DNA of 64,000 nucleotides from contig OZ220743.1 of the NCBI GenBank assembly GCA_965116965.1, positions 2,604,001 to 2,668,000 of the forward strand, written 5' to 3'. The DNA is from Aldehydirespirator sp965116965. GTDB lineage: Bacteria > Actinomycetota > Acidimicrobiia > Acidimicrobiales > Aldehydirespiratoraceae. The notes below the pieces were generated by a model that saw nothing but the letters and a program-made list of their open reading frames with translations, was not told where the DNA came from and made no database searches. Of the stretch, positions 16,810-26,600 are shown piece by piece. The translations under genes and the position numbers were made by a program. Position 1 is the first letter of the stretch; every line of letters begins with the position of its first letter.

Positions 16810-18444
16810 GTGACGGGCAGCGCGCTGGAAGAGACCACCGTTGGACGTGACGTGGTTGAGCCCTGGTGGCGCGGGGCTGTCGGCTACGAGATCTACGTTC
16901 GCTCCTTCGCAGACTCCAACGGCGACGGGGTGGGCGATCTTGCCGGCATCACCGGCCGGCTGGACTATCTGAGCTGGCTGGGAGTCGACGCCGTCTGGCT
17001 CACCCCGTTCTACCCGTCGCCGGGCCACGACCACGGCTACGACGTCAGCGACTACTGCGCGGTGTCGCCCCGCCACGGCACGCTCGACGACTTCGACGTT
17101 CTCGTGGACGAGGCCCACCGGCGGGGTCTGCGGGTGATGGTCGACATCGTGCCCAACCACACCTCGATCGAGCACGAGTGGTTCGCCCGGGCCCGGCGCT
17201 ACCCGGACGGACCCGACCGGGACCGCTACCTCTGGGCCTCCCCGGCATCCGGTGGGGGTCCCCCCAACAATTGGCGCAGCCACTTCGGAGGCCCGGCCTG
17301 GACCCTCGACGAGGCGTCAGGCCAGTACTGGTGCCATCTCTTCCTTCCCGAGCAGCCCGACCTCAACTGGCGCAACCCCGCTGTCCGCGACGACTTCGAC
17401 TCGATCCTGGAGTGGTGGATGGACCGTGGCGTCAACGGCTTCCGCGTCGATGTGGCCCACGGCCTCGTCAAGGACGCCCAGCTGCGCGACAACCCCCAGA
17501 TCGAGCCGATCACCGAGGGCATGGACCCCTTCGACGCCTTCTATGTCTTCGAGCACCGCTACGACCTGGACCAGTCCGAGAACGTCGAGATCTTCCGTCG
17601 CTGGAACCAGGTTTGCGCACCGCGCGAGGCGATGCTCCTCGGCGAGGTAAACGCCCCGTGGCCGGACCGCCAGGCCCGCTATGTGGAGCCGGGCGCCCTT
17701 GACCAAGCTTTCTTCCTGCAGGCCGCCTTCCTCGGCTGGGCCCCGGAGAGTCTGCTGACCATGGTGCGGGCCATGCACGACGCCGCGCCGCAAGGGGTCT
17801 CCTGGGTGCTGAGCAACCATGACCGCACCCGTCCGGTCAGCCGCTTCGGCGGCGGCGAGACCGGCGTCCGGCGTTCACTGGCCGTCTCCACACTGTTCAT
17901 GGCCCTCGGCGGCACCCCCTTCCTGTTCCAGGGAGAGGAACTCGCCCTGCCCGACGGGGTGCTGCGGGCCGGCTTCCACGATCCGGTGTCGGTCAGGAAC
18001 GCGGGCGCAACCAGCGGCCGCGACGGGTGCCGGACCCCGATGCCGTGGGACAGCAGCCCCTTCAACGGCTTCTCCACCAACGATCCGTGGATCGATTCCA
18101 AGCCCCGCCCGCCCGAGCACACCGTCGAGGGGCAGCGCGACGATCCCGATGCGCCCCTGCACCGCTACCGCAACCTGCTGGCCCTGCGCCGGCGGCACCC
18201 CGACCTGTGGCGCGCGCCGCTCGAATGGATCGAGACCGCAGATCCGCAGGTGGCCGCCCTGCGGCGAGGCTCGATCGCGGTGGTCGCCAACCTTGCCGAC
18301 CACCGGGCAGGAGTCCGTCTCGGCTCATCCGGATGGCATCCCGTCTTCGCCAGCCAGGAGGGCAGCCGTCTGGACATCCGGGCCCATGACGCGGTATCGG
18401 TGCCTGCCGAGACAACCGTCGTCCTGGTGCGCGACCATCAGTAG
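16810..18444 (+). CDS. GH13 alpha-glucosidase (oligo-1,6-glucosidase/trehalase-like)
   Basis: 544 residues from GTG 16810, nine bases after GGAGGG; a TTG at 16804 is too close to that site. GH13 regions I-IV are all present: DIVPNHTS, GFRVDVAHG (nucleophile Asp), LLGEVNAPW (acid/base Glu) and VLSNHDRTR (transition-state Asp). PWWRGAVGYEIYVRSFADSNGDGVGDL is typical of subfamilies cleaving alpha-1,4/1,6-glucosides. No signal peptide, so cytoplasmic: it would split an imported oligosaccharide. Own LacI operator upstream. A sulfoquinovosidase would be GH31, so this gene argues for ordinary alpha-glucosides. Confidence 0.92.
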   Translation: MTGSALEETTVGRDVVEPWWRGAVGYEIYVRSFADSNGDGVGDLAGITGRLDYLSWLGVDAVWLTPFYPSPGHDHGYDVSDYCAVSPRHGTLDDFDVLVDEAHRRGLRVMVDIVPNHTSIEHEWFARARRYPDGPDRDRYLWASPASGGGPPNNWRSHFGGPAWTLDEASGQYWCHLFLPEQPDLNWRNPAVRDDFDSILEWWMDRGVNGFRVDVAHGLVKDAQLRDNPQIEPITEGMDPFDAFYVFEHRYDLDQSENVEIFRRWNQVCAPREAMLLGEVNAPWPDRQARYVEPGALDQAFFLQAAFLGWAPESLLTMVRAMHDAAPQGVSWVLSNHDRTRPVSRFGGGETGVRRSLAVSTLFMALGGTPFLFQGEELALPDGVLRAGFHDPVSVRNAGATSGRDGCRTPMPWDSSPFNGFSTNDPWIDSKPRPPEHTVEGQRDDPDAPLHRYRNLLALRRRHPDLWRAPLEWIETADPQVAALRRGSIAVVANLADHRAGVRLGSSGWHPVFASQEGSRLDIRAHDAVSVPAETTVVLVRDHQ

Positions 18445-18816
18445 TCACCGGTCCCGGCCATCGACACCACAGCCACGGCCGGCGCCGGCCCGGCCGCCCT
18501 GCAGCGTTCGGGCGGACCGGTGCCGGCTGCCGCGGCCGACACGGCCGAAGAGGGCTGGTGGGACGGCTCGGGCAGCCTCGCACAGTCTGCGCCCGCTGTC
18601 ACCGAGCAGGGGCGCTGCGCTGTGCTGGGCGGCGGCTGGTTCGCGTTGTTGGGTCCGGGTTCGCTGTCGAAGTCCTGCGGCGGTGTGGACGGCTCGTTGG
18701 CGGGCTCGCCTGTTGGTGTGGGCTGGGTCGAGGGCTTCGACGCTGAGGGCTCGTATGTGGAGGTGCATCTGGGCGACACCACCGCCGCATGCGACACCGG
18801 AGGTCGCCGCCGATGA
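18445..18816 (+). pseudogene. Decayed copy of the LRR/RTX protein (head joined to tail)
   Basis: Right after the glucosidase stop the sequence resembles the giant protein at 53.9-61.5 kb. From 18520 it reads EGWWDGSGSLAQSAPAVTEQ, SLSKSC, DGSLAGSPVGVGW and EGFDAEGS (homologous to residues about 120-200 of the giant), then jumps to GDTTAACDTGGRRR, its last residues. About 2,300 codons are missing in between. The frame stays open and its stop overlaps the next gene as ATGA, exactly as in the intact copy. Not expected to be functional. Confidence 0.85.
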
Positions 18817-19262
18817 ACGCGCCCGCTTCTCCCGAACCGGCCGACACGCCCAGCCCGCAGCCTGCAAGCCTCACAGCCCGACTCGCCGCCAAACTCATCG
18901 ACCTCACAATCACCGCCGCCATCGCATTCGCCGCACTCTTGACGAACGCGCTGCTCTTCTTGCGCTTTGGCCAACCAGAGTTCGTCACCATGTCGGACAT
19001 TTTGCGCGTTGATCCAATAGCTGACCGGGAGGCACACCTCGCTGCTGCGCCGCTGCTTGCGGTGCCGACGTACGAAGCGGCGATGATCGCAATGACGGCC
19101 TGGAAAGGCATGACGCCGGGGGACAGCCAGCGCAGGGGATGGCACGACAAGGCAGCAGGCACCATCGTCGTCAACGTGCCCGCGACAGCCCCCCAGGGTC
19201 ATTACCTGCTGGCGAAATGGCAGCGGAAGTGGCAGCGACGGCTGGACCGTTCATTCGGATGA
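18813..19262 (+). pseudogene. RDD-family membrane protein with internal deletion
   Basis: 149 codons. The N-terminus (MNAPASPEPADTP, ASLTARLAAKLIDLTIT) and the C-terminus (RRGWHDKAAGT, PQGHYLLAKWQRKWQRRLD) match the 219-residue RDD protein at 61.5 kb almost base for base. The frame goes straight from TAWKGMTPG to DSQRRGW, losing about 80 residues with the RDD middle and a membrane helix. Still open, so possibly expressed, but it lacks the conserved core. Overlaps the upstream remnant as ATGA. Confidence 0.75.
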
Positions 19263-19310
19263 CCATGCAACTCTGTGCCAGCGTGCTAGTGTAAATCATT
19301 CGTAGTTTGA

Positions 19311-20552
19311 ATGGATATCATTCAAGCTATGGGTAATGAGGTGCAGCGAAGGCTGGTTGAGTCGAGCCTCGGAGAGCGTCTCGGCGTCATGCCTGCGGTG
19401 GTGGTCACCGGTGCGCGCCAGACGGGCAAGAGCACGCTGGCACGGGACCTGACTCCGGGGACTAGACGCTACCTGTCGCTCGACGACCTGGATGTGGTGG
19501 ACACGGCTCGCCGCGATCCCGAGGCGATCGTGGGAGGCAGCACGCCGGTGACAATCGACGAGGTGCAGCGCGAGCCTCAACTGCTCCTCGCAGTCAAGCG
19601 CGCCATCGACCGGGAGCGCCGACCGGGGCGCTTCCTGCTCACCGGCTCGGCCGACCTGCTGCTGATGCGGCAGGTCTCGGAGTCGCTGGCGGGTCGTGCG
19701 AGCTACCTGACCCTCTGGCCCATGACGCGGCGAGAACAGCGCGGCCTAGGGGGCGGCGGCATCTGGGAGCAGTTGCTGGAGACTCCGGACCGCCAGTGGC
19801 CCGAGCTGGTGGCGGCTGACCCGGACGAGCCGGAGGACTGGCAGTCCCTTGCCCGACGGGGCGGGCTGCCGACGCCGGCTCTGCACCTCAATACGCCGCG
19901 CCAGCGAGCCGTCTGGTTCGACGGGTACGTCCGCACCTACATGGAACGCGACCTGCGGGACCTTTCGTCGATAGCTGGGCTGCCGGACTTCAGGCGCCTC
20001 ATGCGGGCCGCCTGCCTGCGGCTGGGCCAGACCGTCAACCAGACCGGGCTCGGGCGTGACGTAGCCCTCCCGCAATCGACGGTGCACCGCTACTTGAACC
20101 TGCTGGAGACCTCACATCTGCTGGTGCGGGTGCCGGCCTACTCCGTGAACCGCACCAAGCGACTCATCAAGTCGCCCAAGCTCTACTGGCACGACACCGG
20201 TTCCGCCATCCACCTCGCCCAGCTCGACGAGCCCGGCGGCGCTCATCTCGAGAACCTGGTGTTGAACGACCTGCTGGCGTGGCGCGACGCACGGCTCGAG
20301 CAGGCGGAGGTCCTGCACTGGCGCACCTCGGCCGGCGAGGAGGTCGACTTCGTGGTGGAAGCCGGAGACTGCCTGCTTCCCATCGAGGTGAAGGCGTCGT
20401 CGAGGCCCCGGCTGCGGGATGCGGCCCATCTGCGGTCATTCCGGGCCGAGTACGGCCCGCGGGCCAGGTCGGGTCTGCTGCTCCACGGCGGCACGGACAC
20501 CCAATGGCTCGCACCCGACGTGCTGGCGGTCCCTTGGTGGCGAGTGCTCTGA
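19311..20552 (+). CDS. ATP-binding protein of the AAA/DUF4143 family
   Basis: 413 residues. Walker A VVTGARQTGKST (near residue 30), Walker B-like TPVTIDEVQ, sensor LLTGSADL, then the DUF4143 half with YMERDLRDLSSI and a PD-(D/E)xK-like end EEVDFVVEAG...LLPIEVKAS. Such proteins are common in accessory DNA and often linked to toxin-like or defence loci; their role is unsettled. Preceded by an AT-rich stretch (about 19270-19325) unlike the neighbours. ATG 19311 or 19329 could be the start. The first 60 codons of a relative are found as a stump at 23395. Confidence 0.85.
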   Translation: MDIIQAMGNEVQRRLVESSLGERLGVMPAVVVTGARQTGKSTLARDLTPGTRRYLSLDDLDVVDTARRDPEAIVGGSTPVTIDEVQREPQLLLAVKRAIDRERRPGRFLLTGSADLLLMRQVSESLAGRASYLTLWPMTRREQRGLGGGGIWEQLLETPDRQWPELVAADPDEPEDWQSLARRGGLPTPALHLNTPRQRAVWFDGYVRTYMERDLRDLSSIAGLPDFRRLMRAACLRLGQTVNQTGLGRDVALPQSTVHRYLNLLETSHLLVRVPAYSVNRTKRLIKSPKLYWHDTGSAIHLAQLDEPGGAHLENLVLNDLLAWRDARLEQAEVLHWRTSAGEEVDFVVEAGDCLLPIEVKASSRPRLRDAAHLRSFRAEYGPRARSGLLLHGGTDTQWLAPDVLAVPWWRVL

Positions 20553-20580
20553 CTGCGGCGCGACCGCCCGACCGCAGCGC

Positions 20581-21648
20581 CTAGGAGAGGAACTCGTCGG
20601 CTCCTGCATCCAGGCAGTGCTGGATGTGGCGGCGGATCATGGTCATGAACATCTCGTCGCCGCGGGGATCGGGGCTGCTGAAGGTGGCGCCCAGCACGGT
20701 GATGATGATTCCGTGCAGAGCGCCCCGGCGGTAGAGGTCCCAGCACTCGGCCTCGCCCAGCTCGATCCCGGCGTCGGCGAACTGGCGGCGGCAACCCGAC
20801 AGCAGGTCGCGCTCCCAGGCCCGGCGGTCGTCCGCTTCGACACTGCCCCCAAGGAAGTACGAGATGTCGGTGAGGGGGCTCGACATGCCCACCGTCTGCC
20901 AGTCGACGGTGGTGGCGGTGTCTCCACCGAACAGGATGTTCTCGCTGCGGAAGTCGCCGTGCACCAGCGTGGTCGTCCCCTCGTAGCTGGAGGCTGCCGA
21001 GGCGTAGTTGTTCACGTAGCGCTCGCCGAAGGCCACCCGGCCGGCGTCAAGCCCGTGACCGAACCGGTCGACGAAGCCGGGCCAGGCGTCGACCAGCAGC
21101 ATCTGCGCGAAGTCGGCGTTCTCGCCGCGAGCCCTGCCCACCACGTGGTCCATGTCGAGGATGCTGTCGTCGCCGTAGAAGGCGGCGGCCAGCTTCACCG
21201 CCTCGCGCAGCGCCAGCACGGTGTGCGCACGGGTCTCGCCCACCATCTGCACGCCCGGCTCGGCCGGGGCCATGTCCTCCAGCAGCAGCAGGAACGACAG
21301 CCGGTCGTCGCTGATCTCGCTGCCGTACACCGCCGGGATGCGGATGGAGGTCCTCGGAGCGAGCACCCGGTAGAACATCGCCTCGTTGTAGTAGGCGCCC
21401 GCCGAGCCGGCCAGGGAACGGGCCCGCTCGTCGGCGGCCGGGAACTTGGCGACCAATGTGGGAGGAGCGTCGCCCGCATCGCCGTCATAGGACAGGAAGT
21501 AGCGGGCGTTGTCGCCCATCTTGCCGGTGCCGATCAGATTGAAGCGGGCGTCCGTCACCCTGCCTCCGGCCAGCATGCCCGCAGCCCGCAAGTAGTGCGT
21601 CAACTCGTCGCGCCCCAGCGCCTCCGGCCGAGTCGGGAAGTCGGTCAC
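20581..21648 (-). CDS. APH-family phosphotransferase / kinase-like protein
   Basis: 355 residues from GTG 21648. Aminoglycoside-phosphotransferase/choline-kinase fold: catalytic loop TTLVHGDFRSENILF (HGD...N) and DWQTVG (the metal-binding Asp). Resembles the phosphotransferases next to acyl-CoA dehydrogenase or amidohydrolase genes in Actinobacteria, not drug-resistance enzymes. Starts 22 bp after the amidohydrolase stop, so co-transcribed with it. Frame extends upstream through the amidohydrolase gene, but only the part from residue VTDFPTRPEAL fits the family. Substrate unknown. Confidence 0.8.
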   Translation of the reverse strand: MTDFPTRPEALGRDELTHYLRAAGMLAGGRVTDARFNLIGTGKMGDNARYFLSYDGDAGDAPPTLVAKFPAADERARSLAGSAGAYYNEAMFYRVLAPRTSIRIPAVYGSEISDDRLSFLLLLEDMAPAEPGVQMVGETRAHTVLALREAVKLAAAFYGDDSILDMDHVVGRARGENADFAQMLLVDAWPGFVDRFGHGLDAGRVAFGERYVNNYASAASSYEGTTTLVHGDFRSENILFGGDTATTVDWQTVGMSSPLTDISYFLGGSVEADDRRAWERDLLSGCRRQFADAGIELGEAECWDLYRRGALHGIIITVLGATFSSPDPRGDEMFMTMIRRHIQHCLDAGADEFLS

Positions 21649-21670
21649 GACCTTGCCGCGCCGGGCAGGA

Positions 21671-22876
21671 TCAGGGGCGGGTCCCGAACGCCATGCTCGG
21701 GTTGTCGGGCAGCTCCGCCAGGGGCTCGGCCACCTCGGCCACCGTCGGCCCGACCCCCACCTCGGCCAGCGCGTCCAAGTCGAGGTGGTACACCTCCGCG
21801 GCCGTCGCGCCGAACAGCAGCCGCAGGTCCTCCGGCGACCAGTCGCAGAACACGTGGCGCAGCGACGCCACCGAGTCGGGGAACGTGCCCTCGGCGTGGG
21901 GGTAGTCACTGCCCCACATGAACCGGTCGACGCCGATCTGCTTGATCGCCTCGGCCTCGTCCCGGCCCGGGAAGCTGGCTCCCATGTAGCAGTTGGTGGC
22001 GAAATAGCTGCTCGGCGGTCTGGGCAGCTGGAACGCGTCCGCGGCCATCTCCCCGACATTGCCGCTGCCGGTGAAGAGCCGCCAGAACGTGTCCATCTTG
22101 GCCAGCGTCGCCGGGACCCACCCGACCCGCTGCTCGGTCATCACGAACTTGAGCGCCGGGAAGCGCTCGAACACGCCGCTGACGATCAGGTGCCACAGGC
22201 TGCGGTTGGCGAAGAACGGCACCTCCAGCAGCATCAGGAAGTTGCGGTTGGGCGACTCCCGGAGGTCGGGAAGGCCCGCGCCGCCGTGCTGGTTGACCGA
22301 CAGCCCCGTGTCCTGGCAGGCGGCCCACAGCGGGTCGTAGTAGTCGCTCCAGAGCGGAGGCGCCGGCGAGTCGGGCGGGACCGCCGAGAACAGCACCCCC
22401 TTGAGCCCGTGCTCCGCGCCCCACTCGACCTCGGCCACGGCCGCGTCGATGTCGTTGGGGAACACCTGGACCAGGCCGGCCCGGCGCCCGGGGAGCTCGC
22501 CGCACCAGTCCACGAGCCAGCGGTTGTGGGCCTGGAGACCGGCCCATCGCTCCCCGAACTCGGAGGCCGTGGCCGGCGGGCGGGCGACCAGCAGGCCGGA
22601 GGGGAAGAACGGCGGAACGGTGTTGGGGAACACGACCTCGGCGACCTGGCCGTCGGCTTCCAAGTCCCGCTGCCGCACCGCGGTGTCCCAGTTCCGGACC
22701 CGCTTCGAATCCCGGAGGTCGTCGAACGGGTTGATGTAGGCCTGCTTCCAGGCGTCGAAGTCGGAATGCCACCTCGATGGCAGATAGGGCCGGTAGGCGT
22801 CGATGTCGCCGCCGGCGTGGCAGTCCGCCGACACGATCGTGTACCGGTCTCCGTTGGTCGCTGCGTTCATCATCAT
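21671..22876 (-). CDS. Amidohydrolase family protein (Amidohydro_2)
   Basis: About 400 residues. TIM-barrel metal-dependent hydrolase/decarboxylase: VSADCHAGGD near the N-terminus (in place of the usual D-x-H), SVNQHGGAGLPD with a metal-ligand His, and RFMWGSDYPHAEGTFP with the catalytic Asp. The DYPH...P element is typical of the ACMS-decarboxylase-like group. Three consecutive ATGs (22876, 22873, 22870) follow AAGGATGAG; spacing favours the second. Upstream lies the acyl-CoA synthetase remnant, downstream the kinase-like gene. Probably degrades an aromatic or acyl substrate; unknown. Confidence 0.83.
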   Translation of the reverse strand: MMMNAATNGDRYTIVSADCHAGGDIDAYRPYLPSRWHSDFDAWKQAYINPFDDLRDSKRVRNWDTAVRQRDLEADGQVAEVVFPNTVPPFFPSGLLVARPPATASEFGERWAGLQAHNRWLVDWCGELPGRRAGLVQVFPNDIDAAVAEVEWGAEHGLKGVLFSAVPPDSPAPPLWSDYYDPLWAACQDTGLSVNQHGGAGLPDLRESPNRNFLMLLEVPFFANRSLWHLIVSGVFERFPALKFVMTEQRVGWVPATLAKMDTFWRLFTGSGNVGEMAADAFQLPRPPSSYFATNCYMGASFPGRDEAEAIKQIGVDRFMWGSDYPHAEGTFPDSVASLRHVFCDWSPEDLRLLFGATAAEVYHLDLDALAEVGVGPTVAEVAEPLAELPDNPSMAFGTRP

Positions 22877-22925
22877 CTCATCCTTGCACCGGCACGGAGA
22901 ACCGCCAACGGCGGCTGAGAGCCGT

Positions 22926-23231
22926 TCATGGCGCGAATCGCTGCTGAAGCTCGCGCTTGAGCACCTTGCCAGCCGAGTTGCGGGGCAACCTGTCCACGAT
23001 CTCGAGTCTCTCGGGGGTCGCCTGACGGCGGAGGCCGGCAGACGCCAGCGAGGCAGCGAGACCCGCCAGCGAGATGTCTGCGCTTTCGGCGGGCACGACC
23101 ACCGCGCACACCGATTCGCCGGCGGCGGGCCCGATCGCCAGTCGGCTGGCAGTGTCCACTCTGTTGCGCCCCCGGAGCGTGTCGGCCTTCGGATCGACGG
23201 TGCCTGGGATCCTAAACCACTCGGCCCCCAT
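22926..23231 (-). pseudogene. C-terminal fragment of an acyl-CoA synthetase
   Basis: About 100 codons ending ...PERLEIVDRLPRNSAGKVLK then RELQQRFAP. This is the mobile C-terminal domain of AMP-forming acyl-CoA synthetases, including the catalytic Lys of the GKVLK motif, with ESVCAVVVPAES ahead of it. The large N-terminal adenylation domain is absent; the frame degenerates upstream of about 23231. It lies 50 bp before the amidohydrolase, so the pathway genes were once contiguous. Confidence 0.75.
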
Positions 23232-23340
23232 GTCGGTCGAATCCCGCTCCAGGACCAGAGCCGACGCCGCGGCGCGCGGCTGCTATCCGCGCCGACCGCC
23301 GGCATTGCGGCCGTGACCGGCAGTGTGTAACTACTATTCT

Positions 23341-23380
23341 GAGTAAAAATACTCGGAACTATAGTTCAGCTCAATTGAGC
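23341..23380 (+). promoter_or_regulatory. AT-rich stretch with three successive palindromes
   Basis: Within 40 bp lie GAGTAAAAATACTC (23341-23354), AACTATAGTT (23357-23366) and GCTCAATTGAGC (23369-23380). The surrounding about 80 bp is markedly AT-rich. They precede the ATPase stump and probably formed its promoter/operator. Confidence 0.5.
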
Positions 23381-23394
23381 GCTAAAATGAGGAC

Positions 23395-23577
23395 ATGGAG
23401 GAGTATCGCCGCCTGCAGGTCGGCCCCCTTGTTGAGCGGTTGTCAGAGCCGCCGCTGCTGCTCATCGCGGTGTTCGGTCCGCGCCAGACGGGCAAGACGA
23501 CTGCGGTCCGTCAGGCGCTGGCGTCCTTGCCGCGGCCGTACCGACTGGAGGCGGTCGACATGCCCGGAGAGACCTGA
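23395..23577 (+). pseudogene. N-terminal stump of an AAA/DUF4143-type ATPase
   Basis: 60 codons (MEEYRRLQVGPLVERLSEPP, IAVFGPRQTGKTTAVRQAL) with a complete Walker A, ending at TGA just after DMPGET. The rest of the ATPase is missing. In another frame, NACHT-like sequence begins at once, so two unrelated NTPase genes have been joined by a deletion. Confidence 0.75.
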
Positions 23578-24130
23578 CTCGCATCCCGAGTGGAACTACA
23601 AGATCCTCTTCATCGACGGCCTCGACGAGATGCGGGCAGGCCGACAGGACTCAAGACTTCCCTTGGACGAGATCCGCAACCGGCTCGAGCGTCTCCGGCC
23701 GCCGGGCTTCCGTATCTCCTGCCGCGAGGCGGACTGGCTCGGGCACAGCGACCGCCAGAGCCTCCAGGCCGTGTCGCCCGATTCAAGGATCACCGTGCTG
23801 AGCCTCGACGAGCTCGATGATCAGCAGGTCATGGCGCTCCTGCGGCATCGATACAACCGGACCGACGGGCAGGCGTTCATCACCGAGGCTCGGCAACGTG
23901 GCGTCGGCGGTCTGCTGGTCAATCCTCTGACGCTCGGCCTGCTCGTCGATGCGCTCAGACAGGGAGAGCGCTGGCCCGACAGTCGCCTCGAGACCCTTGA
24001 GATGGCCTGTCGGCAGATCGCGACCGAACACAACCAGGAGCACCGGGCAGCGAAGAGCCCTCCGCCGCTGGAAAGCATCGTCGACGCTGCCGGCTACTTG
24101 TGCGCCCTGCAGCTTCTCGCCGATGCGCGG
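23578..24130 (+). pseudogene. Internal fragment of a NACHT/STAND-type NTPase
   Basis: The frame carries WNYKILFIDGLDEMRAGRQD, a NACHT-type Walker B with the GLDE signature, then FRISCREADWLG, ITVLSLDELD and LLVNPLTLGLLVDAL. These are hallmarks of large NACHT ATPases common in prokaryotic antiviral loci (Avs-like and related). The P-loop, leucine-rich or sensor regions and a start codon are missing; the frame breaks near 24130. A remnant of a defence gene (inference from family). Confidence 0.65.
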
Positions 24131-24137
24131 CCAGCTC

Positions 24138-24412
24138 ATGGCCAAGTACACAATCGATCCGGCCACCGAAGGCCACGGCATCTATCTGGTCCTTTGGTTC
24201 GCGGACGCGGACAACCCCGTCACCCGGCACCCCGACGGCGTTCGCCCCCGATCGCCGGACGAGCTCAGGCGATGGCTGGAGCAGGATCTGAGCCCCGAGG
24301 AAGCCCGCAAGATCTCCGTGATCGTCATGGACGTCACCAAGCCCGGCACCGGGCTGCACAGCCGATCCAGCCGGACCCACGAGGCGTCACAAGGGTCACA
24401 TAGTGTCGCCGG

Positions 24413-24416
<4 letters not shown>
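24138..24416 (+). pseudogene. C-terminal fragment, probably of the same NACHT protein
   Basis: A +1-shifted frame reads MAKYTIDPATEGHGIYLVLW, then ADNPVTRHPDGVRPRS, LEQDLSPEEARKISVIVMDV and TKPG. The phrase GIYLVLWF after a conserved Asp resembles the C-terminal end of large NTPase proteins with a nuclease-like tail. It meets the NACHT fragment at a deletion/frameshift junction (about 24120-24138) and ends overlapping the stop of the convergent transport ATPase gene. Confidence 0.5.
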
Positions 24417-25597
<1,181 letters not shown>

Positions 25598-25617
25598 CGG
25601 ACACTCCCCTGACGGTC

Positions 25618-25629
25618 GTAAACGCTTGC
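25618..25629 (-). promoter_or_regulatory. LacI-type operator of the ATPase gene
   Basis: On the coding strand GCAAGCGTTTAC, 21 bp before the GTG start. Same core AARCGTTTRC as the operators at 9056 and 16785. TATCGT just upstream could be the -10 element; no convincing -35. Confidence 0.7.
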
Positions 25630-25741
25630 CACTGCACGATAACACCAAGCCGGCCCGCCCGGTGAGGGGAAGGCCGGGCAACATGGGCCCGCCGCGTCGA
25701 CCGGTCGCGAGTTCGTCGCCGGTATGGGGTAGCTTCGGGGC

Positions 25742-26122
25742 ATGAACGTCCCTGACGACTTGCGCTACTCCACCGACCACGAATGGGCTCAGGCCGACGG
25801 CGACGTTGTCCGCATCGGCATCACCGACTACGCCCAGGACGCTCTCGGCGACGTCGTCTACGTCGAGTTGCCCCAAGTGGGGGACCGGGTCGAGCAGGGG
25901 GAGCCGTTCGGCGAGGTCGAGTCGACCAAGTCCGTCTCGGAGTTGTTCGCTCCAGTGAGCGGCGTAGTGAACGAGGTCAACGACGATCTCGCCGGGGCGC
26001 CGCAACGGCTCAACGAGGACCCCTACGGAGACGGATGGATCTGCACCGTCACATTCGATGACTCCGCTCAGCTCGACAGCCTGCTCGACGCTGACGGCTA
26101 CAGGGACCTGATCGCGGGGTAG
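25742..26122 (+). CDS. gcvH: Glycine cleavage system H protein
   Basis: 126 residues. Carries the methylamine intermediate on a lipoyl arm between GcvP, GcvT and the L protein. Lipoylation Lys63 lies in the classic EVESTKSVSELFAP loop; DHEWAQADGDVVRIGITDYAQ and GDVVYVELPQVG form the barrel-sandwich sheet. gcvT (29.5 kb) and gcvP (34.9 kb) are in the same neighbourhood but in separate units. The FHA gene starts four bases after its stop. No glycine riboswitch seen upstream. Confidence 0.96.
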   Translation: MNVPDDLRYSTDHEWAQADGDVVRIGITDYAQDALGDVVYVELPQVGDRVEQGEPFGEVESTKSVSELFAPVSGVVNEVNDDLAGAPQRLNEDPYGDGWICTVTFDDSAQLDSLLDADGYRDLIAG

Positions 26123-26126
26123 GGAA

Positions 26127-26600
26127 GTGGCGTCCACGCCCTGCCCGGCCTGCGGTCACAACAACCGCCGCCGAGCCGAAGTCTGCGTGTCCTGCGGCTC
26201 GCAGCTGGCGGTCGCCGACGCCACCACCGAGCACCGGGCGGTGGAGCCCGACGCCTCGCCGGGCACGGTCCACGTCGACCGGTCCGCCTTCGGTCGCCAC
26301 GAGGGCCTGTTCGTGGTCAACCAGGGCCCCAAGGCCGGCGCCCGCTACGCACTGGACTCCGACCTCGTGCTGGTGGGCCGGGATCCTCAGTGCGACATCT
26401 TCCTCGATGACATCACGGTGTCGCGCCGCCACGCCGAAGTGGCCCGCGACGGGGCCCGGTACTCGATCCGCGACGTCGGCTCGCTCAACGGCACCTACGT
26501 CAACCGCCGGCTCGTCGACCAGGGCGAGCTGAACGAGGGCGACGAGGTGCAGGTCGGGAAGTTCAAGCTCGTGTTCGTGCACGGGACGTCGCCGCAATGA
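26127..26600 (+). CDS. Zinc-ribbon plus FHA domain protein (GarA-like)
   Basis: 157 residues, GTG start. N-terminal zinc ribbon CPACGHNN...CVSCGSQL (two C-x2-C pairs, residues about 6-29), then a forkhead-associated domain (residues about 75-150) with VLVGRDPQCDIFLDD, VSRRHAEVARD and SLNGTYVNRR, which binds phosphothreonine. Same place as mycobacterial garA, the regulator of 2-oxoglutarate metabolism. The GarA ETTS phospho-motif is not evident; the ribbon takes the N-terminal place. Overlaps the MerR gene by four bases (ATGA). Confidence 0.85.
   Translation: MASTPCPACGHNNRRRAEVCVSCGSQLAVADATTEHRAVEPDASPGTVHVDRSAFGRHEGLFVVNQGPKAGARYALDSDLVLVGRDPQCDIFLDDITVSRRHAEVARDGARYSIRDVGSLNGTYVNRRLVDQGELNEGDEVQVGKFKLVFVHGTSPQ

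Noticed and set aside
15540..18444. A complete sulfoquinovose degradation locus
   Set aside because: The SsuD-like enzyme fits but the hydrolase is GH13, not GH31, and no flavin reductase is present; kept only as a possibility.
20419..22918. Long plus-strand frames opposite the kinase and amidohydrolase genes
   Set aside because: Antisense shadows; the minus-strand proteins carry HGD...N and metal-ligand motifs.
25598..25741. Glycine riboswitch before gcvH
   Set aside because: No paired aptamer-like conserved core; the region is accounted for by the LacI operator and the ATPase leader. Also none before gcvT or gcvP.
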